Of a stretch of 64,000 bases of DNA, positions 54,520-63,384 are shown piece after piece (positions within the stretch are counted from its first letter, which is position 1; the number at the start of each line of letters is the position of its first letter). The notes below the pieces were generated by a model. It did no database searches. It worked only from the letters and a program-made list of their open reading frames with translations, and was not told where the DNA came from. The DNA comes from CAYUVF01 sp964448045. Lineage in GTDB: Bacteria > Bacteroidota > Rhodothermia > Rhodothermales > Salinibacteraceae. Made by a program: the position numbers and the translations under genes. The stretch is taken from positions 19,324 through 83,323 of the forward strand of contig CAYUVF010000012.1 of the NCBI GenBank assembly GCA_964448045.1, given 5' to 3'.

Positions 54520-55563
54520 TCAGGGCAGGACGCGGCGGAGGAAGCGGAGCCAGTTCCCACCGAGGAGCCCTTCGCGAGCCTCAGGCGGCGCGATGGCGCC
54601 CAACTTCTTGAAATCGGCGCCGCGGGTGATACTACGCGGAGTTTCCTGCACGCCAAAGCCGCCGTCAAAGTCGCTTCCGATAGCCACCTGCTCCCATCCG
54701 ACGATTCCGGCGATGTGCTCGGCATGTTGCCGGACATCTTCCAGCGTAGTGGCGCGCTCCTCCAGCACCTTCGGCGGAACCAGCATCTCATCCCCCAGCA
54801 CCAGCCCAACAAGGCCATCGCGCCGCCCGATCTCTTCGATCATAGCATCCGTGAGGTGACGGTCGCTGGGCGTAAGGGTACGCGCGTTGCTGTGGCTGGC
54901 CAGGACAAATGCCGGATCCAGATCCATCGCGTCCCAGAAGCTTTTCTCGGCCATGTGGCTCACGTCGAGCGGAATGCGGGCGTCTTTCATTGCGCGGACG
55001 AGGGCTTTGCCGAGGTCGGTGAGCGGTCCCGGCGCCTTGGTGCCCCCACTGTAGCGCGTCCGCTGCCAGGCCGGGCCGATGAGCCGCACGCCACGGTCGG
55101 TCCACCACGACAGCTCGTCGGGCGTGCGGATGGGATCGGCCCCCTCCATGAGAAGCACAACACCCGTCGTGCGGTCGCCGTCCGCCCACGCCGTGGCGTG
55201 CGCCTCAAGCTCGGCCCGGGTGCGCAGGAGGCGGATGTGCCTCGCTTCGGCCCAGGTCTCGTAGACCTCCAGCTGCGCCTCGCCGCGAGCGTGCGCTTCG
55301 TCAGGAGTTTCGTAGCAGAAAGCCTTCTGCCAGTCCCCCAGGGGCGGAGCGCCGGGGCGGCGCACCAGGTCAATAGGGAGCACGAAGATCGTCCCGAAGA
55401 CAATGCCGATGTTGGCGCGGCGCAGCTCCGGCAGCGTTACAAGCAGCTCCTGCTCCGTGCGTCCCTCCTCTTTTCGGACCGCGTGAAGGCGCTGGGTCAG
55501 GTCCCGATCGTGAATGACAACGTTTGAGGCCAAGTCGAGGTGGCCGTCGATGTAAAAAGGCAC
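54520..55563 (-). CDS. membrane dipeptidase, peptidase M19 family
   Basis: The 347-residue metallopeptidase cleaves dipeptides and sits in the renal dipeptidase family. The zinc motif DGHLD is at residues 6-10. Other family blocks are VVLLMEGADPI (metal-bridging glutamate), a conserved VSHMAEKSFWD segment, SHSNAR and the SDFDGG end. The GTG at 55563 gives the normal family length; an ATG at 55677 would add a basic, Cys/Pro-rich leader with no similarity. No signal peptide appears with the chosen start. Confidence 0.92.
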   Translation of the reverse strand: MPFYIDGHLDLASNVVIHDRDLTQRLHAVRKEEGRTEQELLVTLPELRRANIGIVFGTIFVLPIDLVRRPGAPPLGDWQKAFCYETPDEAHARGEAQLEVYETWAEARHIRLLRTRAELEAHATAWADGDRTTGVVLLMEGADPIRTPDELSWWTDRGVRLIGPAWQRTRYSGGTKAPGPLTDLGKALVRAMKDARIPLDVSHMAEKSFWDAMDLDPAFVLASHSNARTLTPSDRHLTDAMIEEIGRRDGLVGLVLGDEMLVPPKVLEERATTLEDVRQHAEHIAGIVGWEQVAIGSDFDGGFGVQETPRSITRGADFKKLGAIAPPEAREGLLGGNWLRFLRRVLP

Positions 55564-55920
55564 AGCAAGTCGGGGCGCGGATGTACACAAACAGCGAGGA
55601 TGGCGTGGCACGGCCGGGCAGGGGATACGCCACGCGGCCCCCCCAACGTCCGATCCAGTGCGGAGATCCAGCTTCACGAAGGCGAAAGACGTCCGATTTG
55701 TTTACGTCCCTCTCTTCGGTTTATACTGATGCCATCTTCTGATGTCGGCATACGTCACGAAAATTGAATCCCACCCACTGCTGCGGAGGCGCGCGTCTCT
55801 ACCTGTGACCGAGCAATCTATCCGGCCATTTTCCTACTGATTTGGTACGATACCTCCCGATCGGGGTCGAACAGATCGCGCTCCGCCGGCACTCGTCCTC
55901 CTCCACCTGCCACTGCCCCC
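55564..55920. other. 357-base divergent intergenic region
   Basis: The region separates the dipeptidase (-) and S9-FGE (+) genes. A clear sigma70-like promoter faces the S9 gene (55698-55727), which leaves a leader of about 190 bases. A smaller inverted repeat, ATGCC...GGCAT, lies just downstream of it (about 55729-55752). No open reading frame here looks real. Confidence 0.45.
55698..55727 (+). promoter_or_regulatory. sigma70-like promoter for the S9-FGE gene
   Basis: TTGTTT (55698-55703) and TATACT (55722-55727) are separated by 18 bases in an AT-rich patch. The transcript would have a leader of about 190 bases before the start codon at 55921. Confidence 0.5.
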
Positions 55921-58653
55921 ATGACTCGCCTGGTTGCCCTCCTGTTCGTTGGTCTGCTCATCGCATCACCTGCCTCGGCGCAATCCCAGCCGTGGACGAT
56001 CGATGACATCCTGAAGCAAGAATCCATCACCGATGTTGCCATCCATCCAGACGGCGACCGCATCCTGTGGACGAAACGCTATCCCGATACGAAGAAAGAC
56101 CGCACGCAACAGGATCTCTTTCTGACCTTCCTGACCGACCCGCACGGCGGCGAAGCACCCGCTACGATACGCCTCACGCGCACCGGCAATAACAGCAATC
56201 CGCACTGGAGTCCCGATGGGCAGCACATCGCCTTTTCCTCCTCCCGCGAGCTGCCCGACAACGAACAAGCCAGCGGGCGCCAGGTGTGGCTCCTCGATCC
56301 GCGGGGAGGGGAACCGTACCCGCTCACCCGGCAAGAAACGGGCATCCGCAGCTTCGAGTGGCTCGACGCGGAGCGGATTCTCTTCTCGGCCCGTGAAGGC
56401 ACCACCCACCACGAGGACGCCCTCAAAAGCGCCCAGGACGATACCGAGGCCATCGAAGATACCAGCCTGTATCAGCCCGTGCGCCTGTTCACCATCGGCA
56501 CCGAGTCGAAAGACGTAAGGCGCGTCTCCTCGAACACGTACCCGATCGGCGAATTCGCTGCCGATCCGACGGGCCAATACATCGTGTACGCGGTCGCCCC
56601 CTCTCCCGTCGACGCCGATGCCCGAAATCAACCGCTGCAGTACCTGCTCGATCTCTCTTCAAGCGAGCGGACTGAAATCTTTGACGAGCAGTATTTCGAC
56701 CCGAGTGGATTCCGCTGGACACGGGATGGATCCGGCTTCTACGCACAGGACACCCATAGCTCCGATCCCGAGAACGAAGGTGCCGGCATCCAACTGCTCT
56801 ATTATTTCGACCTTGCTGCGCGGCAATACGACGAGGTGCCGCTCGACTTCGCCAACGGCATCGGCGCGGGGGGATACGTCGTGGTGAACGGCGGCATCCA
56901 CGTCCAGCTTGCCGATGGGCCCCGCATGCATCCCCGCTTTTACGCGAAAACGAACGATAGCTGGACACCGCAGCCGGTTACCGATGACCGCCTCCGCCAC
57001 ACGACAGATCTGGCCATCGGGCCGGACGGGAAAACGCTCGTGTTCGATTACTCCCGTGCCGATGAACGACCGCAGTATTTGGTTGGCACGTACGATCGCG
57101 GAGCGATTGCTGCAACGGTGGAGTGGGCCGAGATCAACAGCTATCTGGAAAAGCGGCGCATCCCCGAGGCCGAGGTCATCACCTGGGACGGCGCTGAGGG
57201 CGAGACCGTCAACGGTATCCTGTACTATCCGCTCGACTACAATCCGGAGCGATCCTATCCGCTCATCACCGCCATCCACGGTGGGCCCAGCGGCGTCGAC
57301 CTCGATGTGTGGCGGCTCAGCTGGACGGTGTATCCCGGCCTGTGGGCACAGCGGGGCGCGTTTGTCTTTCGCCCCAACTACCACGGCTCAGGCCACCACG
57401 GGCTTGACTTCGTCGAGTCAATCAAGGGGCGCTATTACGAGCTCGAGATTCCTGACATCGTCAACGGCATCACCCACCTCGTCGACGAGGGAAAGGTCGA
57501 TTCCGACTCGCTCGGTGTGATGGGCTGGTCAAACGGCGCGATCCTGACCACTCAGCTGACGGTTGAGCATCCGACGATGTTTAAGGTCGCGGCGCCCGGT
57601 GCGGGGGATGTCAACTGGACTTCGGACTACGGCAACTGTGCCTTCGGAGTGCGCTTCGACGACTCCTACTTTGGCGGCGCGCCCTGGGAGCAGCTGGATC
57701 ACTACATCGAAAAGAGTCCGCTGTTCGAAATGACGAAGGTCCGCACACCGACGCTCATCCACCACGGCACCGAAGACCGCGCCGTGCCGTACGAACAGGG
57801 CTGGGAGTACTACCGCGCCCTGCAGCAGATTGATCGGGCGCCGGTGCGCTTCCTCTCCTATCCCGATGAGCCGCATGGCCTGCGTCAACTATCGTCACAG
57901 CGCCGCAAGGTCGACGAGGACCTCAAGTGGATCGACTCCTACCTCTTCGGCACGACCTCAATGGAGGAGCGCGTCCGCCAGCGCGTCGTGGCCGAGAAGG
58001 CGCCGCTCGCCCACCTCGAACGCCTGCAACGCGTTGCGCGGACGGACGGCCGCATCGGGACGACGCACGACGGCACGCTCATTCCCGAGATGGTGCCGAT
58101 GGGCGATTCGCTGCGCATCGGGCGCTTCGAGGTCACACGAGCGCAGTTTCAAGCCTTCCGCGCCTCGCACGCTGTTCCTCCCGGAACGGCCGACTATCCC
58201 GCCAACGGCCTCTCTGCCGCTGATGCGCAGGCGTATGTCGAGTGGCTCAGCGAGCACACCGGCGCGACGTACCGGCTCCCCACGGCTGCCGAGATGAAAC
58301 GCCTGCGCCAACGCGCTGGCCACTCCGAAAACAACCTCGCTCACTGGGCCGGCTATACGCCCACGCCCGAGGAGCGCGCGACGCTGCAGTCGTTCATCGA
58401 CGCCGCCCGCGCCGATGACCTGCTGATGCCCGTCGGCAGCCGTCCTCCCGGCTACGCTTCGACCGATGCGGAGAACGCCGCGCTGCTGTTCGATCTCGAC
58501 GGCAACGTGGCAGAATGGACCGTACGGGGCGACGAGCGCCTCCCGCGCAACAGCTCGGCCGTAACAATCCACGATGCGAAGACCGCCGATCCCGTCGCCC
58601 CTCCGCCCGCCTTCATCGGATTGCGCGTGATCCAAGACGTCACCCCGGAGTAG
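55921..58653 (+). CDS. S9 prolyl oligopeptidase-like peptidase fused to an FGE-like domain
   Basis: The 910-residue protein starts with a signal peptide (cleavage near SASA). A beta-propeller region with WSPDG and DGDRILW repeats (about 30-400) leads into an S9 alpha/beta hydrolase. The catalytic triad is Ser537 in GWSNG, Asp619 in GTEDRAVP and His652 in DEPHGL. Residues about 718-905 form an FGE/SUMF1-like domain (VPMGDSLRIGRFEVTRAQF, YRLPTAAEM, DGNVAEWT, GLRVI). No cysteine suited to formylglycine generation is seen, so that part is probably a binding domain. This fusion is uncommon to my knowledge. Confidence 0.88.
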   Translation: MTRLVALLFVGLLIASPASAQSQPWTIDDILKQESITDVAIHPDGDRILWTKRYPDTKKDRTQQDLFLTFLTDPHGGEAPATIRLTRTGNNSNPHWSPDGQHIAFSSSRELPDNEQASGRQVWLLDPRGGEPYPLTRQETGIRSFEWLDAERILFSAREGTTHHEDALKSAQDDTEAIEDTSLYQPVRLFTIGTESKDVRRVSSNTYPIGEFAADPTGQYIVYAVAPSPVDADARNQPLQYLLDLSSSERTEIFDEQYFDPSGFRWTRDGSGFYAQDTHSSDPENEGAGIQLLYYFDLAARQYDEVPLDFANGIGAGGYVVVNGGIHVQLADGPRMHPRFYAKTNDSWTPQPVTDDRLRHTTDLAIGPDGKTLVFDYSRADERPQYLVGTYDRGAIAATVEWAEINSYLEKRRIPEAEVITWDGAEGETVNGILYYPLDYNPERSYPLITAIHGGPSGVDLDVWRLSWTVYPGLWAQRGAFVFRPNYHGSGHHGLDFVESIKGRYYELEIPDIVNGITHLVDEGKVDSDSLGVMGWSNGAILTTQLTVEHPTMFKVAAPGAGDVNWTSDYGNCAFGVRFDDSYFGGAPWEQLDHYIEKSPLFEMTKVRTPTLIHHGTEDRAVPYEQGWEYYRALQQIDRAPVRFLSYPDEPHGLRQLSSQRRKVDEDLKWIDSYLFGTTSMEERVRQRVVAEKAPLAHLERLQRVARTDGRIGTTHDGTLIPEMVPMGDSLRIGRFEVTRAQFQAFRASHAVPPGTADYPANGLSAADAQAYVEWLSEHTGATYRLPTAAEMKRLRQRAGHSENNLAHWAGYTPTPEERATLQSFIDAARADDLLMPVGSRPPGYASTDAENAALLFDLDGNVAEWTVRGDERLPRNSSAVTIHDAKTADPVAPPPAFIGLRVIQDVTPE

Positions 58654-58655
58654 CC

Positions 58656-59927
58656 CTATCCCCAGATGGGCTCATCGGAGAAAAAGGCCTCCAGTTGCTC
58701 GTAATACGCGTGCGCATCTTCGTACCCGGCTTCGAGAAGGCGCGCGACGTATTTTTCTTCGAACAGCAACACACTCAGCCAGTCGGGGCTCTGCGTCTCT
58801 TCGGTGCCAAGGCTGCGAGCGATGATGCTCAGTGGCGCCGGCAGATCGGGAGTGCGCTCGCCGGCGAGGCGACCCAGATCGACGCTGGGGCGGATTTGCA
58901 GGAGGCGAACCGGTCGCATATTGTGACGGCGACTTGGAGGCAGATCATCCAGCAACTCATTGATCCGTCCCAGCGTAAATGCATCCTGATCGAGCGCGTC
59001 AATAAAGATGGAGTTCATCAACAGCCCGAGGATTTGCGCCACCGGCGGATAGCCCTGAACGACGGGGGTATCCGCCTCGGCGCGGCTGCGACCGTACCGC
59101 GTGGAGATAGCGAGGACCCGATCGGCCCCGAGGTGCACGGCCGGCGCGAGTGGAGCAGATAGCCGGATGCCGCCATCGCCATACCACATGTCCCCGATGC
59201 GCACCGCCGGAAAAACGAGCGGGATCGCCGTGGAGGCCATGACGTGTTCCACCGTAAGCATCGTGTTGATGCTGATGCGGTCGGGCCGCTCCCACGGATC
59301 GAAGTCGCGCCCCTGCGCCCAGGTCACCGTCTGCCCCGTGGCATAGTTGGTCGTCACCATGGCGCACGCTTTCAGTCGACCCTCATTCAGGTTGACATCG
59401 ATGCCAGTAAGCTTGCCATCGGGCGCCTGCAAGCGTTCGCGCAGGTAGCCCCACAGCGGCGTTGTATCGACCATGCCGTGCGTGCCGCGCACGTCGATGC
59501 TCTCCAGCGGCCCCTGCTCTTCCACCTGCCCCGACTTCCACAGGTAGCGCCACAGCATCTGGATGCTGGTGTCTTGCACGAAGACCTTCTCGGGCCGGAG
59601 CTGCCGCCAGCTCTCCTCCAGCCGATCGGCCGCCTGCGCGAATGAGCCGGGATGATTGGCCAACTGCGCCGCATTAATCGCCCCAGCCGAGACGCCCGTT
59701 ACAATGGGAAAGTACTCCTCCGGAAACGCCTCCGCGATGTAACGCAACACACCGGCCTGATACGCCGCCCGCGCCCCACCTCCGCTGAGCACCAGGGCTC
59801 GGTCCAGCGTCACCGGCGGCGGGCACAGATAGTCTTTGATGCGCTCGAACAGAGACAACACGGCATTGGGCAGACCGGCGGGAAGGGGCGGACGCTTTAA
59901 GTTGCGAAGCAGCACCGACGAGTGCAA
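58656..59927 (-). CDS. patatin-like phospholipase
   Basis: This 423-residue lipid acyl hydrolase shows the patatin core. The anion-hole loop GGGARAAYQ is near residues 49-57, the nucleophile Ser80 is in GVSAGAIN, and the dyad aspartate lies in WYGDGGIR. The basic N-terminus has no signal peptide. The C-terminal region is helical and less conserved. It ends 2 bases from the stop of the S9-FGE gene, with no terminator between, and is downstream of WbqC on the same strand. Confidence 0.88.
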   Translation of the reverse strand: MHSSVLLRNLKRPPLPAGLPNAVLSLFERIKDYLCPPPVTLDRALVLSGGGARAAYQAGVLRYIAEAFPEEYFPIVTGVSAGAINAAQLANHPGSFAQAADRLEESWRQLRPEKVFVQDTSIQMLWRYLWKSGQVEEQGPLESIDVRGTHGMVDTTPLWGYLRERLQAPDGKLTGIDVNLNEGRLKACAMVTTNYATGQTVTWAQGRDFDPWERPDRISINTMLTVEHVMASTAIPLVFPAVRIGDMWYGDGGIRLSAPLAPAVHLGADRVLAISTRYGRSRAEADTPVVQGYPPVAQILGLLMNSIFIDALDQDAFTLGRINELLDDLPPSRRHNMRPVRLLQIRPSVDLGRLAGERTPDLPAPLSIIARSLGTEETQSPDWLSVLLFEEKYVARLLEAGYEDAHAYYEQLEAFFSDEPIWG

Positions 59928-59945
59928 TGCCGCCGTCCGATTCGC

Positions 59946-60638
59946 TTACTCTTGCCCCTCCGCTGCGTCGACGTGCACGCCATCCGCCATGATGGACACA
60001 GCCTCCGGTCCGTAGTTGAAAAGCAGATCCGCGGCCGACATGCCGGCCTCAAATCCCTCGAAGTTTTGCCGGTACGTCGGCTCTTGGTACGTCACCCACG
60101 TCACGTCAATGGAGGCCGGGACGTCTCGCGGCCGGGCGCTGGCGGGCATCCAGAGCTCATCAGCTTCGAGGTGGTTGAGCACGGCGCCGATGGAGCCAGG
60201 AGCCCCGTCGAACATTGAGGCACGAACCAGGTCAGTCGACAGATCGAGCAACGCGTGGAGCAATTCGACCGAGGTACAGGTGAGATTGCCCAAGCGAGTC
60301 CACTCGCGCTGAAAAAACGGCTCCACCCGCTCCTCAAAATACTCGAAGTAGGGTGTCGAGCGGTAATTGTACTGGAAGGCCCGCCAGTGCTTTTCGAGCC
60401 ACCGCCCTCCCGTTTCGATGGCAACCTCACGGATGGGCTCGCTGTACCCGTAGGCTTCGAGCGGGACCGTGATCCACTGCCATCCATTTGGATTCCGAAG
60501 CTTCGCCCGGTTCTGATACGTTTGCCGCCGGTACCGGAAGGTATCGGCCAGCACGAATTGGTCTACCTCGTTCATCAGCGCCATGTCGGCGAGCGGAGGA
60601 AAATAGGCGGGCGGGCGGATAGCAATGCGATAAGCCAT
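59946..60638 (-). CDS. WbqC family protein
   Basis: The 230-residue protein matches the WbqC family: an opening AYFPPLADMALMNEVDQFVLADTF block, RRQTYQNRAKLRNPNG and a ITVPLEA segment. WbqC members occur in O-antigen and glycolipid loci but the biochemical role is not known. Upstream of it lies the divergent carotenoid cluster. The ATG at 60638 is chosen; the longer reading lacks similarity. Confidence 0.85.
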   Translation of the reverse strand: MAYRIAIRPPAYFPPLADMALMNEVDQFVLADTFRYRRQTYQNRAKLRNPNGWQWITVPLEAYGYSEPIREVAIETGGRWLEKHWRAFQYNYRSTPYFEYFEERVEPFFQREWTRLGNLTCTSVELLHALLDLSTDLVRASMFDGAPGSIGAVLNHLEADELWMPASARPRDVPASIDVTWVTYQEPTYRQNFEGFEAGMSAADLLFNYGPEAVSIMADGVHVDAAEGQE

Positions 60639-60827
60639 AAAGACGGTGTAGGGCGGCGATAAGGGGACAGCGATACTCGTTTGTAAATAGATCCTTACGT
60701 TTCCCGAATTGGATGGTTGTCCATCGGGTTTCGCGATCAATATATTAGAATCGCGGTTATATTGGCCGTTCGCTTTCGGGTGTTCCCGACGGTGTATTTC
60801 ATTTTATTCGGATTTGTTCGCTTCTCC

Positions 60828-61700
60828 ATGGCCCACCAGGCTTCCTCGATTGACCGGTCCCATCAGCTGGATCTGCTCTTCAAGTTCGCGTTTTGGCTCT
60901 TCGTCGGATCCATTACCTTCAGCGCCATTGGACTGCTGCTCCTGAAGCTCGCCCCGGCCCTGACGATGCAGTACTTCGGGACGATCTTCATCAAGCTGGT
61001 CAAGACGCCCACTTGGACGTTCATGACGCTCTTGCCCATCCTTTCCCTGCTGATGTACGGATCCTCGCTGGGCAAATGGCGGATGGGCTTCTTCTTCCTC
61101 TGGGGCTGCCTGATCGGTGGACTAAGCGAATGGATCGGCACGACGGGCGTACTGGATATCGGCGGCCTGGCGTTGCCCTTCGGCGCATATGAGTACACCG
61201 GGCTCCTCGGCGCTAAATTCGACGGCCACGTGCCTTATTTCATCCCGCCGTCGTGGTTTGCCATGTCTATCGTCTCGCTCGATCTCGCACGGCGGCTGGA
61301 CATCGGCCGGTGGAGGCGTATTCTGGTGGGTACGCTGTTTATGGTGCTATGGGACGTGTCGCTCGACCCCGCGATGACGAGCGGCCAGTTCCAGTTCTGG
61401 TCGTACGACGCTGGGGGCTTCTTCTACGGAATGCCCTTCTCGAACTGGATCGGCTGGTTTGGGGTGACACTGATCATCATGATCGGCTACGAATACTTGG
61501 GCAATGGGCTGGAGGACGGCCACGAATGGGCCCCCTGGGTCTACTTCCTCAACTGCCTCTTTCCGCTCATTCTTTCATTCTTCAGCGGGCTCTACGGGGC
61601 CGTTGTGGTGGGCCTGGCGGCGACAGCCGTTCCGTTCGTAGTGCTATGGATGCGCCGCCGCGCCTCAGGTGAACCCTCTCTCGCCCCCGCGCAGGCTTGA
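60828..61700 (+). CDS. cruF: carotenoid 1,2-hydratase-like protein (CruF type)
   Basis: This 290-residue inner-membrane protein has about seven helices and the DUF422/carotenoid biosynthesis pattern, with GFFFLWGCLIGGLSEWIG, GAYEYTGLLGAKFDGHVPYFIPPSWF and DVSLDPAMTSGQFQFW. CruF adds water to the psi end of a carotenoid, as in the salinixanthin and myxol routes. Its place just before phytoene synthase and an acyltransferase supports a role in acylated carotenoid production. The ATG at 60828 is preferred to the ATG at 60717. Confidence 0.88.
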   Translation: MAHQASSIDRSHQLDLLFKFAFWLFVGSITFSAIGLLLLKLAPALTMQYFGTIFIKLVKTPTWTFMTLLPILSLLMYGSSLGKWRMGFFFLWGCLIGGLSEWIGTTGVLDIGGLALPFGAYEYTGLLGAKFDGHVPYFIPPSWFAMSIVSLDLARRLDIGRWRRILVGTLFMVLWDVSLDPAMTSGQFQFWSYDAGGFFYGMPFSNWIGWFGVTLIIMIGYEYLGNGLEDGHEWAPWVYFLNCLFPLILSFFSGLYGAVVVGLAATAVPFVVLWMRRRASGEPSLAPAQA

Positions 61701-61740
61701 CCGCGCCCGCCTACTCCCTTTCGGTTGACCGCGCCCCGCT

Positions 61741-62655
61741 ATGTCCGCCCCGACGCTTACGCCACAGACTGACGAAGACCAGTGGATCTGGGATACGTTC
61801 TACTACCACTCGCGCACCTTTTCGCTGGCGGCTCGGCTGCTGCCGCGGTCGGTCCAACTGCCCATTGCCACGCTGTATCTCTTCTGCCGCCGCGTCGACA
61901 CTATCGCCGATCAGCGCATTCTTGACGTTGGGCGCGAGCACGCGCTGGACGAGGTCCGGACACTCGAACGACACCTGAATCAGACGCTGGCGGGGCACCC
62001 GCCTGAGGATGATGTGCTCTGGCCGCGGCTGGCCGAGGTGCACAACCGGTTTACGCTACAACGGCAGCCGCTGTACGAACTCATCGAAGGGGCCATCTGG
62101 GATCTGGAAGATCGGCCCGTGGACACGCTCGACGACCTCGTCGCCTACTCGAACCTCGTCGGCGGCAGCGTGGGCGCCATGATGCTGCCGTTTCTGATCG
62201 ATGCCGACGACCAGCGCGATGAACTTGAGCCTGCGGCCCGGTCGCTGGGCATCGCCATGCAGATCACGAACATCACCCGCGACGTCGGCGAAGACCTCCG
62301 CCGCCTCGACCGCGTTTATCTACCGGAGGTATGGCTCGACGGGTTCAACCTCTCCGCTGCGGATCTGCACCAAGCGATGGTTTCCGACGCGTACACCGAG
62401 CTAATGGAAGCCACGATGCGCGTGGCCGAGATGCGCTACGAGCAGAGCGTCGACGGCGTGGCAGCACTACCGTTCAAGGTGCGCGTCGGCATCCGGGCGG
62501 CCGCGCGGATGTACCGCGAGATCATGAACGAAGTGCGGGCGCTGGACTATGACAACCTGAACCGCCGGGCATACGTGTCGCTCCCGCGCAAGCTCTGGCT
62601 GGTGGTGCACGACGATTACGCCCGCCGGAAACGTCGCTTGTTGGCCTCCTCCTGA
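61741..62655 (+). CDS. crtB: phytoene/squalene synthase family enzyme
   Basis: The 304-residue enzyme joins two geranylgeranyl diphosphate units to phytoene (or two farnesyl units to squalene). The first Asp-rich motif DTIAD is at residues 53-57, with FCRRVD before it. The second site is in NITRDVGED. The neighbours make a carotenoid role most likely. It lies 40 bases downstream of cruF and 51 bases before the acyltransferase gene. Confidence 0.92.
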   Translation: MSAPTLTPQTDEDQWIWDTFYYHSRTFSLAARLLPRSVQLPIATLYLFCRRVDTIADQRILDVGREHALDEVRTLERHLNQTLAGHPPEDDVLWPRLAEVHNRFTLQRQPLYELIEGAIWDLEDRPVDTLDDLVAYSNLVGGSVGAMMLPFLIDADDQRDELEPAARSLGIAMQITNITRDVGEDLRRLDRVYLPEVWLDGFNLSAADLHQAMVSDAYTELMEATMRVAEMRYEQSVDGVAALPFKVRVGIRAAARMYREIMNEVRALDYDNLNRRAYVSLPRKLWLVVHDDYARRKRRLLASS

Positions 62656-62706
62656 TGGCTTTCCTATCTTGCCGGCGGCGCTCCTCGACCCGTTCACGCT
62701 CCTCCG

Positions 62707-63378
62707 ATGATCTCCTCCCTCGTCGCCGCGCTTATGCGATACGAGCTGCGCGCCACCTTCCGGCGCGTGTGCTGGGTGGGGGATCCGCCGGGCCTGCCGC
62801 CCGATTCGCCGGTGGTGATCTACGCCAATCACCATCACTATTACGACGGGCATCTGATGTCGCTGCTGCTCCGAACGCTCGACCGCCCAGGGCGGCTGTG
62901 GATGGCCGAATGGGATCACTTTCCGTTTTTTGCAGCCGTCGGCGCGCAGCCGTTCCCACCCGACGATCCCCAGCGACGGATCGTCACCATCCGACGCACC
63001 ATCCGCCATCTCGAATCCCACCGACAGGGCGCGCTCGTGTATTTTCCCGAGGGCGCGTTGCGCCGCCCCTCCGCCGGAATCGGGCCATTTCCCGAAAGCG
63101 CCTTCTCGCGACTCGGACGGCTCCTGCCATCGGCCACGTGGTGGCCGGTCGCTATTTCGGTGACATGGTGGGGCGAGTCGCGGCCGACAGCGCTGCTTTC
63201 CGGGGGCGCGGTCACCACCCATCCGCCCGCCGACGCCCGCGCCCGGCTCAGTGCGCTCTGGTCGGATCTCCGGACTGCGCCCCCCCGTTCGACGGATGTT
63301 CTCCTGAAGGGACGGCGCAGTCCATCTGAGATCTGGAGCTTCTCCTTTTTGCGCGGCTTCTTCGAACGATATCTGTAA
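62707..63378 (+). CDS. PlsC-like acyltransferase
   Basis: This 223-residue protein has the PlsC/LPLAT signatures: the HX4D site NHHHYYDG with His42 and Asp47, and FPEGALRRP further on. It may make phosphatidic acid, but the position after cruF and crtB suggests it could acylate a carotenoid glycoside. No membrane helix is strong. No glycosyltransferase (CruG-type) gene is visible in the window, although it would be needed for such a pigment. The next gene starts after 6 bases. Confidence 0.8.
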   Translation: MISSLVAALMRYELRATFRRVCWVGDPPGLPPDSPVVIYANHHHYYDGHLMSLLLRTLDRPGRLWMAEWDHFPFFAAVGAQPFPPDDPQRRIVTIRRTIRHLESHRQGALVYFPEGALRRPSAGIGPFPESAFSRLGRLLPSATWWPVAISVTWWGESRPTALLSGGAVTTHPPADARARLSALWSDLRTAPPRSTDVLLKGRRSPSEIWSFSFLRGFFERYL

Positions 63379-63384
63379 ACCTCC

